From positions 11,472,362-11,536,361 of the forward strand of contig NC_079414.1 in the NCBI RefSeq assembly GCF_026213295.1: a stretch of 64,000 bases of DNA, in the 5' to 3' direction. Each line of letters starts with the position of its first letter. Position 1 is the first letter of the stretch. Source of the stretch: Gadus chalcogrammus (lineage: Eukaryota > Chordata > Actinopteri > Gadiformes > Gadidae). Made by a program: the position numbers and the translations under genes. Below the pieces are notes generated by a model. The model was not told the origin of the DNA, did not search any database, and saw only the letters and a list, made by a program, of their open reading frames with translations. Positions 15,001 to 30,200 of the stretch are shown here, in pieces.

Positions 15001-18000
15001 AAGACAAAAGCTACAGGACCCACAACAACAACCTCTGAACTACCAACAACAACAACTACAATTGCTGGAACAAGAGCTACAACTGCAGGAACATCAACCA
15101 CTGCTGGACCAAAAACGACCACTGTTGAACGAACAACAACTGTGGAACCTTCCACTGTTTCTGCGAGACTACTAACTACTTCTGCTGGACCCAAAACAAC
15201 AACAGCAGGACCCACAACGCCAACTGCAGAACCAACAACAACTGCTGGAACAAGAGCTAAAACTACAGGACTCACAACAAAAACTGCAGGACAAAGAACG
15301 ACAACTTCTGAACCAACAACAATTGCAGGACCTACCACTGCTATTGCAAGACTATTATCCACTACAGTAGGAACAACAACTACTGCAGGACAAACAAAGC
15401 CAACTGTTGAACAACCAACAACATCTGCAGGACCAACAACTACAGTGCCAAAACCAACAACTGCAGGTCCATCAACTGCTACAGCAAGATCCACAACAGC
15501 AAAAACTGCAGGACGAAAAACAACAACTGCTGAACCAACAACAGCAGCAAAAGAACCAACAACTATGACAACAGAACAGACAACTGCAGGAACAACAATA
15601 ACAACTAAAAGATCCACAACTGCACAGCTAACAACAACGTCTGTAGGATCAAAATCGACTGCAGGACCAAAAACGACAACAGCTCAACGAAAGACAAAAG
15701 CTACAGGACCCATAACCACAACCTCTGAACTACCAAAAATCACAACGCCAACTGCTGAACCAACGACTACAATTGTTGGAACAAGAGCTACAACTGCAGG
15801 AACATCAACCACTGCTGGACCAAAAAGGACGAGTGTTGAACGAACAACTGTGGAACCTACCAATGTTACTGCGAGACTACTAACTACTTCTGCTGGACCC
15901 ACAACAACAACGGCAGGACCAACAACGCCAACTGAAGAACCAACAACTTCTGAATCAGGACCCACAACAACAACAACAACTGGTGGACTAACAAAAACCA
16001 CTGCTGGACCAACAACTACGTCTGCGAAAACTGCAAGAACAAAGGCAGTTGAACCAACAACTTCTACATCAGGACCCACAACAACAACCGGACCAATAAC
16101 GACAAGTGGTGGACTAACAAAAACCACTGCAGGACCATCAACAAAAGGACGAAAAACAACAACAGCCGAACTTGTGACAACCGCAGTAGCAACAACAACA
16201 TCTGCAGGATCTACATCCACAACAGAAGGGGCCACAACGAGAGGAAGAACACCTGCAGGACGAACAATGACAACTGCAGGACCAATAACAACGAATGCAA
16301 GACCCAGAACTACTTCAGCAGGACTCACTTCAACTGCAGTACAGAAATCAACAACTGCAGGAATAACAAAAACGACAACAGTGCCAACAACATCAACTGC
16401 TGTACCAACAACTACTAAAGCAGGACCCAAAACAACAACAGGACCAATAAAGACAATTGCTGAACTGACATCAACAACTGCAGGACCAACAACTACGACT
16501 GCGAAAACTCCAAGAACAACGGCAGGACCAACAACTACAACTGCTGAACTAACATTGACAACTGCAGGATCAACAACTATTGCAGAAAAACATGCAACCG
16601 AAACTGCAGGACCAACAACAACTGTAGGACCAACAAAAACTGCGAGACCTATCACTTCCACTGTTGTACCCAAAACAATAACTGAAGGAAAAACAACAAC
16701 AGCCTCAGAACCAACAACTTCTACATCAGGACCCACAACAACAACTGTAGGATCAACAACGCCAACTGTTGAACCAACATCAGCAGCAAAAGAAACAACG
16801 ACTATGCCAACAGAAGAGACGACTGCAGGAACAACAATAACAACTAAAAGATCCACAACTGCACGGCTAACAACAATATCTGCAGGATCAAAAATGACTG
16901 CAGGACCAAAAACTACAACTGCTCAACGAAAGACAAAAACTACAGGACCCACAACAAGAACCTCTGGACTACCAATAACAACAACGCCAACTGCTAAACC
17001 AGCAACTACAATTGCTGGAACAAGAGCTTCAATTGCAGGAACATCAACCACTGCAGGACCAAAATCGACAACTGTTGAACGAAAAACAACTCTGGAACCT
17101 ACCACTGTTTCTGCGAGACTACTAACTACTTCTGCTGGACCCACAACAACAACGGCAGGACCAACAACGCCAACTGAAGAACCAACAACAACAACTGCTG
17201 GAACAAGAGCTAAAACTACAGGACTCACAACAAAAACTGCAGTACAAACAACGACAACTTCTGAACCAACAACAATTGCAGGACCTACCACTGCTACTGC
17301 AAGACTATTATCCACTACAGTAGGAGCAACAACAACTGCAGAACTAACAAAGCCAACTGTTGAACATCCAACAACAACTGCAGTGCCAAAACCAACAACT
17401 GCAGGTCCATCAACTACTACAGCAAGATCCACAACAACAACAACTGCTGGAAGAAAATCAACAACTGCTGAACCAACATCGGCAACTGCAGGATCAACAA
17501 CTTTTGCAGAAAAACCTGCAACCAAAACTGCAGGACCAACAACAACTGCAAGACCTATCACTTCTACTGTTGTACCCAAAACAATAACTAAAGGAAAAAC
17601 AACAACAGCCTCAGAACCAACAACTTCTACATCACAACCCACAACAACAACAACCGGACCAATAACGACAACTGGTGGACTAACAACGCCAAATGCTGAA
17701 AAAACAACACCAATTGTAGAACCAACGACTGCAGTGCCAAAAATAACGACTGCAGGACTGACAACGAGAACTGCTGAACCATCAACAATTGCTGGACTAA
17801 GAGCTTCAACTGCAGGCCCAATATCGACAACTGCTTTACCAACAACAACTGCAAGACAAACAACAACAACATTAACTACTACCACGGGATCCACAACAAC
17901 ACCAACTTTAGGAGCAATAACGACAACTGCTTTACCAAAACCAACTGATGGACCAGCAACAACAACAACATTAAATACTTCCGCGGGTTCAACAACAACA

Positions 18001-18273
18001 ACTGTAGGACCAACAACAACCAATGCAGAACCCACAACGCCAAATCCTGAACCGACAACAATTCATGGATCTGGAGCTACAACTGCAGGAACCACAACAG
18101 CACCTGCAGGATCATCAACAACTGCAGTGTCAACAACGACAACTGTAGATCCCCCTACAGAAAATAAAGGGACTATTGATTTGAGATTCAGCATGAGTCG
18201 TACGTTTATAAAAGACTACTTAGATTCAAGCTCAGCAGCCTATCAGGTGCTGGCTGCTAATGTAACAACAGAG
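1..18273 (+). CDS. PTS exon A (mucin repeat exon, left-truncated) ending in the first half of SEA domain 1
   Basis: The reading frame is open from base 3 and encodes roughly 6,090 codons dominated by Thr, with Pro, Ala, Gly and Ser, regularly spaced Lys/Arg, and no Cys. Recurring peptide words are TTAGPTTTTAKTARTTAG, TTFAEKPATTTAGP and TASEPTTSTSGPTTTT. The last ~38 codons, from 18160, change abruptly to non-repetitive sequence (TIDLRFSMSRTFIKDYLDSS, then AANVTTE), the N-terminal half of a SEA domain. The donor is GAG|GTGAGA at 18274; without splicing the frame stops four bases after the GTGA. Four single-A indels (3194-3197, 4602-4607, 5860-5863, 7831-7834) move the frame, so the exon reads as one protein only across those sites. 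The true 5' boundary is not visible. Confidence 0.85.
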
Positions 18274-21200
18274 GTGAGATAATGTTAGGAAGATTTAATT
18301 CAGTTTGAATAATGAAAAACATTGTATTCCTGCATTTTAACATGAAAAACATGAAACATGTTGAATATTAATTAATTGTATTTTTTATAATAGGTTAACA
18401 ATGGCTTCAAACATAGTTTTCCTGGAACATATTCCGGGAGTACAATCAACTCTTTTGCGTAAGTACAACCAATTGTATTTTATTACTTTTTGAGTAAGTA
18501 CAACCAATTTTATTAAATTACTTTCATACTCTATGTTTATTAATGAATACCTTTAAGTATATCACATAGATGATAGCCAATCAATATGATACTGATGAAA
18601 AAGCGCACCAGCTTTGAAACTTGTTTATCCTACTTCTCATGCTTTCCTTTCATTTTTACATTTCTAGTGAGGGATCAGTCTTTGTGGACATGACGCTGAT
18701 CTTCAACAAAGAATCTGCTGTTCCTACTGAAAGCCGTGTAGTGCAGGTATTGAAGGACGCAGTAGATGATCTAATAACCTTCCTCGATGTGGACACTACA
18801 ACTATTGCAGCAGGTAACTATAACAGCACAATTATAATTGTACATAAATTGCTAGTTTAACCATTTCATAAGCAAAGCAATTTGGTTGGGTTATAAAAAG
18901 TATTGTAAAAGGTTTCATTCATCTCAAGATAATATACTTTAAATATAAAATCACTCCCTCTGTATTGACCTTCCTTGGTAGGACCAACTACAACAACTTC
19001 AGGACAACCAACCACTGCGGGACCACAAACAACAACTGCAGGACCATTAACTATTATCAAGGGACCCACAACAACAACTGCAGGATCGACAATGCCAACT
19101 GCTGAACCAACAACAACTGTTGGCCAAAGAGCTACAACTGTAGGACCAACGACTGCAGTGCCAAAAACAGCAACTACAGGACTGACAACGAGAACTGCTG
19201 AACTAACAACAATTGCTGGACCAAGAGCTTCAACTACAGGCCTAATACTGACAACTGCTTTACCAACGACAACTGCAGGACCAACAACGCCAAATGCCGA
19301 AAAAATAACACCAACTGTAGGACCAACGACTGCAGTGCCAAAAACAGCGACTACAGGACTGACAACGAGAACTGCTGAACAAACAACAATTGCTGGACCA
19401 AGAACTTCAACTGCAGGCTCAATATCGACAACTGCTTTACCAACAACAGCTGCAGTACCAACAACAACAACATTAACTACTACCACGGGATCCACAACAA
19501 AAACTGCTGGACCAACAATCCCAACTGCTGAACCAACAACAACTGCTGGTCCAAGAGCTAAAACTGCAGTACACACACCAACTGTAAGATCATCAACCAG
19601 TGCAGTATCAACACTGACTCCTGAACCAAAAACAACAACTGCAGGAACAATAACAACAACTGTTGTACCAAATCAAACGGCAGGACCATCAACAACAAAA
19701 TTAACAAATACCGCTGGATCAACAACAACAACAACTGCAGGACCAACAACAGTCAATGCAGAACCCACCACGCCAAATCCTGAACCGACAACAATTCATG
19801 GATCAGGAGCTACCACTGCAGGAACCACAACGGCAACTGCTGAACCAACAACGCCAACTGCTGAAAAAACAACTCCAACTGGAGGACAAACGACTGCAGT
19901 GCCAAAACCAGCGACTACAGGACTGACAATGAGAACTGCTGAACCAAGAACAATTGCTGGACCAAGAGCTTCAACTACAGGCCTAATATCGACAACTGCT
20001 TTACCAACAACAACTGCAGGACCAACAACGCCAAATGCTGAAAAAAGAACTCCAACTGTAGGTCCAATGACTGCAGTGCCAAAAACAGCGACTACAGGAC
20101 TGACAACAAGAAGTGCTGAACCAACAACAATTGCTGGACCAAGAGCTTCAACTACAGGCCTAATATCGACAACTGCTTTACCAACAACAACTGCAGGACC
20201 AACAACGCCAAATGCTGAAAAACAACTCCAACTGTAGGACCAACGACTGCAGTGCCAAAAACAGCGACTACAGGACTGACAACGAGAAGTGCTGAACCAA
20301 CAACAATTGCTGGACCAAGAGCTTCAACTACAGGCCTAATATCGACAACTGCTTTACAAACAACAACTGCAGGACCAACAAAGCCAAATGCTGAAAAAAC
20401 AACACCAACTGTAGAACCAACGACTGCAGTGCCAAAAACAACGACTACAGGACTGACGACGAGAACTGCTGAACCAACAACAATTGCTGGACGAAGAGCT
20501 TCAACTGCAGGCTCAATATCGACAACTGCTTTACCAACAACAGCTGCAGTACCAACAACAACAACAATAACTACTACCACGGGATCCACAACAAAAACTG
20601 CTGGACCAACTATCCCAACTGCTGAACCAACAACAACTGCTGGTCCAAGAGCTAAAACTGCAGTACACACACCAACTGTAAGATCATCAACCAGTGCAGT
20701 ATCAACACTGACTCCTGAACCAAAAACAACAACTGCAGGAACAATAACAACAACTGTTTTACCAAATCAAACGGCAGGACCATCAACAACAACATTAACA
20801 AATACCGCAGGAACAACAACAACAACTCCAGGACCAACAACAGTCAATGCAGAACCCACAACGCCAAATCCTGAACCGACAACAATTCATGGATCAGGAG
20901 CTACCACTGCAGGAACCACAACGGCAACTGCTGAACCAACAACGCCAACTGCTGAAAAAACAACTCCAACTGTAGGACCAACGACTGCAGTGCCAAAACC
21001 AGCGACTACAGGACTGACAACGAGAACTGCTGAACCAACAACAATTGCTGGACCAAGAGATTCAACTACAGGCCTAATATCGACAACTGCTTTACCAACA
21101 ACAACTGCAGGACCAACAACGCCAAATGCTGAAAAAACAACTCCAACTGTAGGACCAACGACTGCAGTGCCAAAAACAGCGACTACAGGACTGACAACGA

Positions 21201-24200
21201 GAAGTGCTGAACCAACAACAATTGCTGGACCAAGAGCTTCAACTACAGGCCTAATATCGACAACTGCTTTACCAACAACAACTGCAGGACCAACAACGCC
21301 AAATTCTGAAAAAACAACTCCAACTGTAGGACCAACGACTGTAGTGCCAAAAACAGCGACTACAGGACTGACAACGAGAAGTGCTGAACCAACAACAATT
21401 GCTGGACCAAGAGTTTCAACTACAGGCCTAATATCGACAACTGCTTTACAAACAACAACTGCAGGACCAACAAAGCCAAATGCTGAAAAAACAACACCAA
21501 CTGTAGAACCAACGACTTCAGTGCCAAAAACAACGACTACAGGACTGACGACGAGAACTGCTGAACCAACAACAATTGCTGGACGAAGAGCTTCAACTGC
21601 AGGCTCAATATCGACAACTGCTTTACCAACAACAGCTGCAATACCAACAACAACAACATTAACTACTACCACAGGATCCACAACAAAAACTGCTGGACCA
21701 ACAATCCCAACTGCTGAACCAACAACAACTGCTGGTCCAAGAGCTAAAACTGCAGTACACACACCAATTGTAAGATCATCAACAAGTGCAGTATCAACAC
21801 TGACTCCTGAACCAAAAACAACAACTGCAGGAACAATAACGACAACGGTTTTACCAAATCAAACGACAGGACCATCAACAACAACATTAACAAATACCGC
21901 AGGAACCACAACAACAACTGCAGGACCAACAACAGTCAATGCAGAACCCACAACGCCAAATCATGAACCGACAACAATTCATGGATCAGGAGCTACAACT
22001 GCAGGAACCCCAACGGCAACTGCTGAACCAACAACGCCAGTTGCTGAAAAAACAACACCAACTGTAGGACCAACGACTGCAGTGCCAAAAACAGCGACTA
22101 CAGGACTGACAACGAGAAGTGCTGAACCAACAACAATTGCTGGACCAAGAGCTTCAACTACAGGCCTAATATCGACAACTGCTTTACCAACAACAACTGC
22201 AGGACCAACAACGCCAAATGCTGAAAAAACAACTCCAACTGTAGGACCAACGACTGCAGTGCCAAAAACAGCGACTACAGGACTGACGACGAGAACTGCT
22301 GAACCAACAACAATTGCTGGACGAAGAGCTTCAACTGCAGGCTCAATATCGACAACTGCTTTACCAACAACAGCTGCAGTACCAACAACAACAACATTAA
22401 CTACTACCACAGGATCCACAACAAAAACTGCTGGACCAACAATCCCAACTGCTGAACCAACAACAACTGCTGGTCCAAGAGCTAAAACTGCAGTACACAC
22501 ACCAACTGTAAGATCATCAATCAGTGCAGTATCAACACTGACAGCTCCTGAACCAAACACAACAGCTGCAGGACCAATAACGACAACTGTTTTACCAAAT
22601 CAAACGGCAGGACCATCAACAACAACATTAACAAATACCGCAGGAACAACAACAACAACTGCAGGACCAACAACAGTCAATGCAGAACCCACAACGCCAA
22701 ATCCTGAACCGACAACAATTCATGGATCAGGAGCTACCACTGCAGGAACCACAACGCCAACTGCTGAACCAACAACGCCAACTGCTGAAAAAACAACTCC
22801 AACTGTAGGACCAACGACTGCAGTGCCAAAACCAGCGACTACAGGACTGACAACGAGAAGTGCTGAACCAACAACAATTGCTGGACAAAGAGCTTCAACT
22901 ACAGGCCTAATATCGACAACTGCTTTGCAAACAACAACTCCAGGACCAACAAAGCCAAATGCTGAAAAAACAACACCAACTGTAGAACCAACGACTGCAG
23001 TGCCAAAAACAACGACTACAGGACTGACGACGAGAACTGCTGAACCAACAACAATTGCTGGACGAAGAGCTTCAACTACAGGCCTAATATCGACAACTGC
23101 TTTACCAACAACAACTGCAGGACCAACAACGCCAAATGCTGAAAAAACAACTCCAACTGTAGGACCAACGACTGCAGTGCCAAAAACAGCGACTACAGGA
23201 CTGACAACGAGAAGTGCTGAACCAACAACAATTGCTGGACCAAGAGCTTCAACTACAGGCCTAATATCGACAACTGCTTTACCAACAACAACTGCAGGAC
23301 CAACAAAGCCAAATGCTGAAAAAACAACACCAACTGTAGACACAACGACTGCAGCGCCAAAAACAACGACTACAGGACTGACGACGAGAACTGTTGAACC
23401 AACAACAATTGCTGGACGAAGAGCTTCAACTGCAGGCTCAATATCGACAACTGCTTTACCAACAACAGCTGCAGTACCAACAACAACAACATTAACTACT
23501 ACCACGGGATCCACAACAAAAACTGCTGGACCAACAATCCCAACTGATGAATCAACAACAACTGCTGGTCCAAGAGCTAAAACTGCAGTACACACACCAA
23601 CTGTAAGATCATCAACCTGTGCAGTATCAACACTGACTCCTGAACCAAACACAACAACTGCAGGACCAATAACGACAACTGTTTTACCGAATCAAACGGC
23701 AGGACCATCAACAACAACATTAACAAATACCGCAGGAACAACAACAACAACTGCAGGACCAACAACAGTCAATGCAGAACCCACAACGCCAAATCCTGAA
23801 CCGACAACAATTCATGGATCTGGAGCTACAACTGCAGGAACCCCAACGGCAAATGCTGAACCAACAACGCCAGTTGCTGAAAAAACAACACCAACTGTAG
23901 GACCAACGACTGCAGTGCCAAAAACAGCGACTACAGGACTGACAACGAGAACTGCTGAACTAACAACAATTGCAGGACCAAGAGCTTCAACTACAGGCCT
24001 AATATTGACAACTGCTTTACCAACGACAACTGCAGGACCAACGACGCCAAATGCTGAAAAAATAACACCAACTGTAGGACCAACGACTAAAGTGCCAAAA
24101 ACTACAACTGCGAAAACTTCAAGAACAACGTCAGGAACAACTACTACAACTGCTGAACTAACATCGACAACTGCAGGATCAACAACTTTTGCAGAAAAAC

Positions 24201-27200
24201 CTGCAACCACAACTGCAGGATATATAACAACTGCAGGACAGTTAATAACTGCAGGAACCACAACGGCAACTGCTGAACCAACATCGCCAACTGCTTATAA
24301 AACAACACCAACTGTAGGACCAACGACTGCAGTGCCAAAAACAGCGACCACAGGACTGACAACTAGAGCTGCTGAACCAACAACAATTGCTGGACTAAGA
24401 GCTTCAACTGCAGGCTCAAAATCGACAACTGCTTTACCAACAACAGCTGCAGTACAAACAACAACTACGTTAACTACTACCACGGGATCCACAACAAAGA
24501 CTGCAGGACCAACAATCCCAACTGCTAAACCAACAACAACTGCTGGTCCAAGAGCTACAACTGCAGTACACACAACAACAGTAATATCATCAACAAGTGC
24601 AGTATCAACACTGACAGCTCCTGAACCAAACACAACAACTGCAGGACCAATAACGACAACTGCTTTACCAAAACAAACGGCAGGACCATCAACAACACCA
24701 TTAACAAATACCGCAGGAACAACAACAACAACTGCAGGACCAACAACAGTCAATGCAGAACCCACAACGCCAAATCCTGAACCGACAACAATTCATGGAT
24801 CAGGAGCTACCACTGCAGGAACCACAACGCCAACTGCTGAACCAACAACGCCAACTGCTGAAAAAACAACTCCAACTGTAGGACCAACGACTGCAGTGCC
24901 AAAACCAGCGACTACAGGACTGACAACGAGAAGTGCTGAACCAACAACAATTGCTGGACTAAGAGCTTCAACTACAGGCCAAATATCGACAACTGCTTTA
25001 CAAACAACAACTCCAGGACCAAAAAAGCCAAATGCTGAAAAAACAACACCAACTGTAGAACCAACGACTGCAGTGCCAAAAACAACGACTACAGGACTGA
25101 CGACGAGAACTGCTGAACCAACAACAATTGCTGGACGAAGAGCTTCAACTACAGGCCTAATATCGACAACTGCTTTACCAACAACAACTGCAGGACCAAC
25201 AACGCCAAATGCTGAAAAAACAACTCCATCTGTAGGACCAACGACTGCAGTGCCAAAAACAGCGACTACAGGACTGACAACGAGAAGTGCTGAACCAACA
25301 ACAATTGCTGGACCAAGAGCTTCAACTACAGGCCTAATATCGACAACTGCTTTACCAACAACAACTGCAGGACCAACAAAGCCAAATGCTGAAAAAACAA
25401 CACCAACTGTAGAAACAACGACTGCAGCGCCAAAAACAATGACTACAGGACTGACGACGAGAACTGCTGAACCAACAACAATTGCTGGACGAAGAGCTTC
25501 AACTGCAGGCTCAATATCGACAACTGCTTTACCAACAACAGCTGCAGTACCAACAACAACAACATTAACTACTACCACGGGATCCACAACAAAAACTGCT
25601 GGACCAACAATCCCAACTGATGAATCAACAACAACTGCTGGTCCAAGAGCTAAAACTGCAGTACACACACCAACTGTAAGATCATCAACCAGTGCAGTAT
25701 CAACACTGACTCCTGAACCAAACACAACAACTGCAGGACCAATAACGACAACTGTTTTACCAAATCAAACGGCAGGACCATCAACAACAACATTAACAAA
25801 TACCGCAGGAACAACAACAACAACTGCAGGACCAACAACAGTCAATGCAGAACCCACAACGCCAAATCCTGAACCGACAACAATTCATGGATCAGGAGCT
25901 ACAACTGCAGGAACCACAACGGCAACTGCTGAACCAACAACGCCAGTTGCTGAAAAAACAACACCAACTGTAGGACCAACGACTGCAGTGCCAAAAACAG
26001 CGACTACAGGACTGACAACGAGAACTGCTGAACTAACAACAATTGCTGGACCAAGAGCTTCAACTACAGGCCTAATATTGACAACTGCTTTACCAACGAC
26101 AACTGCAGGACCAACGACGCCAAATGCTGAAAAAATAACACCAACTGTAGGACCAACGACTGCAGTGCCAAAAACTACAACTGCGAAAACTGCAAGAACA
26201 ACGGCAGGAACAACTACTACAACTGCTGAACTAAGATCAACAACTGCAGGATCAACAACTTTTGCAGAAAAACCTGCAACCACAACTGCAGGATATATAA
26301 CAACTGCAGGACAGATAATAACTGCAGGAACCACAACGGCAACTGCTGAACCAACATCGCCAACTGCTTATAAAACAACACCAACTGTAGGACCAACGAC
26401 TGCAGTGCCAAAAACAGCGACCACAGGACTGACAACCAGAGCTGCTGAACCAACAACAATTGCTGGACTAAGAGCTTCAACTGCAGGCTCAATATCGACA
26501 ACTGCTTTACCAACAACAGCTGCAGTACAAACAACAACTACGTTAACTACTACCACGGGATCCACAACAAAGACTGCAGGACCAACAATCCCAACTGCTA
26601 AACCAACAACAACTGCTGGTCCAAGAGCTACAACTGCAGTACACACAACAACAGTAATATCATCAACAAGTGCAGTATCAACACTGACAGCCCCTGAACC
26701 AAACACAACAACTGCAGGACCAATAACGACAACTGCTTTACCAAAACAAACGGCAGGACAATCAACAACAACATTAACAAATACCGCTGGATCAACAAAA
26801 ACAACTGCAGGACCAACAACAGTCAATGCAGAACCCACAACGCAAAATCCTGAACCGACAACAATTCATGGATCAGAAGCTACAACTGCAGGAACCACAA
26901 CGGCAACTGCTGAACCAACAACGCCAACTGCTGAAAAAACAACTCCAACTGTAGGACCAACTACTGCAGTGCCAAAACCAGCGACTACAGGACTGACAAC
27001 GAGAACTGCTGAACCAACAACAATTGCTGGACCAAGAGCTTCAACTACAGGCCTAATATCGACAACTGCTTTATCAACAACAATTGCAGGACCAACAACG
27101 CCAAATGCTGAAAAAACAACTCCAACTGTAGGACCAACGACTGCAGTGCCAAAAACAGCGACTACAGGACTTTCAACGAGAAGTGCTGAACCAACAACAA

Positions 27201-30200
27201 TTGCTGGACCAAGAGCTTCAACTACAGGCCTAATATCGACAACTGCTTTACCAACAACAACTGCAGGACCAACAACGCCAAATGCTGAAAAAACAACTCC
27301 AACTGTAGGACCAACGACTGCAGTGCCAAAAACAGCGACTACAGGACTTTCAACGAGAAGTGCTGAACCAACAACAATTGCTGGACCAAGAGCTTCAACT
27401 ACAGGCCTAATATCGACAACTGCTTTACCAACAACAACTGCAGGACCAACAACGCCAAATGCTGAAAAAATAACACCAACTGTAGGACCAACGACTGCAG
27501 TGCCAAAAACTACAACTGCGAAAACTGCAAGAACAACGGCAGGAACAACTACTACAACTGCTGAACTAACATCGACAACTGCAGGATCAACAACTTTTGC
27601 AGAAAAACCTGCAACCACAACTGCAGGATATATAACAACTGCAGGACAGATAATAACTGCAGGAACCACAACGGCAACTGCTGAACCAACATCGCCAACT
27701 GCTTATAAAACAACACCAACTGTAGGACCAACAACGCCAAATGCTGAAAAAACAACTCCAACTGTAGGACCAACGACTGCAGTGCCAAAAACAGCGACCA
27801 CAGGACTGACAACTAGAACTGCTGAACCAACAACAATTGCTGGACTAAGAGCTTCAACTGCAGGCTCAATATCGACAACTGCTTTACCAACAACAGCTGC
27901 AGTACCAACAACAACTACGTTAACTACTACCACGGGATCCACAACAAAGACTGCAGGACCAACAATCCCAACTGCTAAACCAACAACAACTGCTGGTCCA
28001 AGAGCTACAACTGCAGTACACACAACAACTGTAATATCATCAACAAGTGCAGTATCAACACTGACAGCTCCTGAACCAAACACAAAAACTGCAGGACCAA
28101 TAACGACAACTGCTTTACCAAAACAAACGGCAGGACCATCAACAACAAAATTAACAAATACCGCTGGATCAACAACAACAACAACTGCAGGACCAACAAC
28201 AGTCAATGCAGAACCCACCACGCCAAATCCTGAACCGACAACAATTCATGGATCAGGAGCAACCACTGCAGGAACCACAACGGCAACTGCTGAACCAACA
28301 ACGCCAACTGCTGAAAAAACAACTCCAACTGGAGGACCAACGACTGCAGTGCCAAAACCAGCGACTACAGGACTGACAATGAGAACTGCTGAACCAAGAA
28401 CAATTGCTGGACCAAGAGCTTCAACTACAGGCCTAATATCGACAACTGCTTTACCAACAACAACTGCAGGACCAACAACGCCAAATGCTGAAAAAAGAAC
28501 TCCAACTGAAGGTCCAATGACTGCAGTGCCAAAAACAGCGACTACAGGACTGACAACAAGAAGTGCTGAACCAACAACAATTGCTGGACCAAGAGCTTCA
28601 ACTACAGGCCTAATATCGACAACTGCTTTACCAACAACAACTGCAGGACCAACAACGCCAAATGCTGAAAAAACAACTCCAACTGTAGGACCAACGACTG
28701 CAGTGCCAAAAACAGCGACTACAGGACTGACAACAAGAAGTGCTGAACCAACAACAATTGCTGGACCAAGAGCTTCAACTACAGGCCTAATATCGACAAC
28801 TGCTTTACAAACAACAACTGCAGGACCAACAAAGCCAAATGCTGAAAAAACAACACCAACTGTAGAACCAACGACTGCAGTGCCAAAAACAACGACTACA
28901 GGACTGACGACGAGAAATGCTGAACCAACAACAATTGCTGGACGAAGAGCTTCAACTGCAGGCTCAATATCGACAACTGCTTTACCAACAACAGCTGCAG
29001 TACCAACAACAACAACATTAACTACTACCACGGGATCCACAACAAAAACTGCTGGACCAACAATCCCAACTGCTGAACCAACAACAACTGCTGGTCCAAG
29101 AGCTAAAACTGCAGTACACACACCAACTGTAAGATCATCAACCAGTGCAGTATCAACACTGACTCCTGAACCAAAAACAACAACTGCAGGAACAATAACA
29201 ACAACTGTTTTACCAAATCAAACGGCAGGACCATCAACAACAACATTAACAAATACCGCAGGAACAACAACAACAACTGCAGGACCAACAACAGTCAATG
29301 CAGAACCCACAACGCCAAATCATGAACCGACAACAATTCATGGATCAGGAGCTACAACTGCAGGAACCACAACGGCAACTGCTGAACCAACAACGCCAGT
29401 TGCTGAAAAAACAACACCAACTGTAGGACCAACGACTGCAGTGCCAAAAACAGCGACTACAGGACTGACAACGAGAACTGCTGAACTAACAACAATTGCT
29501 GGACCAAGAGCTTCAACTACAGGCCTAATATTGACAACTGCTTTACCAACAACAACTGCAGGACCAACAACACTAAATGCTGAAAAAACAACTCCAACTG
29601 TAGGACCAACGACTGCAGTGCCAAAAACAGCGACTACAGGAATGACAACGAGAAGTGCTGAACCAACAACAATTGCTGGACCAAGAGCTTCAACTACAGG
29701 CCTAATATCGACAACTGCTTTACCAACAACAACTGCAGGACCAACAACACCAAATGCTGAAAAAACAACTCCAACTGTAGGACCAACGACTGCAGTGCCA
29801 AAAACAGCGACTACAGGACTGACAACGAGAAGTGCTCAACCAACAACAATTGCTGGACCAAGAGCTTCAACTACAGGCCTAATATCGACAACTGCTTTAC
29901 CAACAACAACTGCAGGTCCAACAAAGCTAAATGCTGAAAAAACAACACCAACTGTAGAACCAACGACTGCAGTGCCAAAAACAACGACTACAGGACTGAC
30001 GACGAGAACTGCTGAACAAACAACAATTGCTGGACAAAGAGCTTCAACTGCAGGCTCAATATCGACAACTGCTTTACCAACAACAGCTGCAGTACCAACA
30101 ACAACAACATTAACTATTACCACAGGATCCACAACGAAAACTGCTGGACCAACAATCCCAACTGCTGAACCAACAACAACTGCTGGTCCAAGAGCTAAAA

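Noticed and set aside
1..18273. Antifreeze glycoprotein-like or collagen-like repeat
   Set aside because: There is no strict Ala-Ala-Thr or Gly-X-Y period. Units are long PTS words and the exon ends in a SEA domain.
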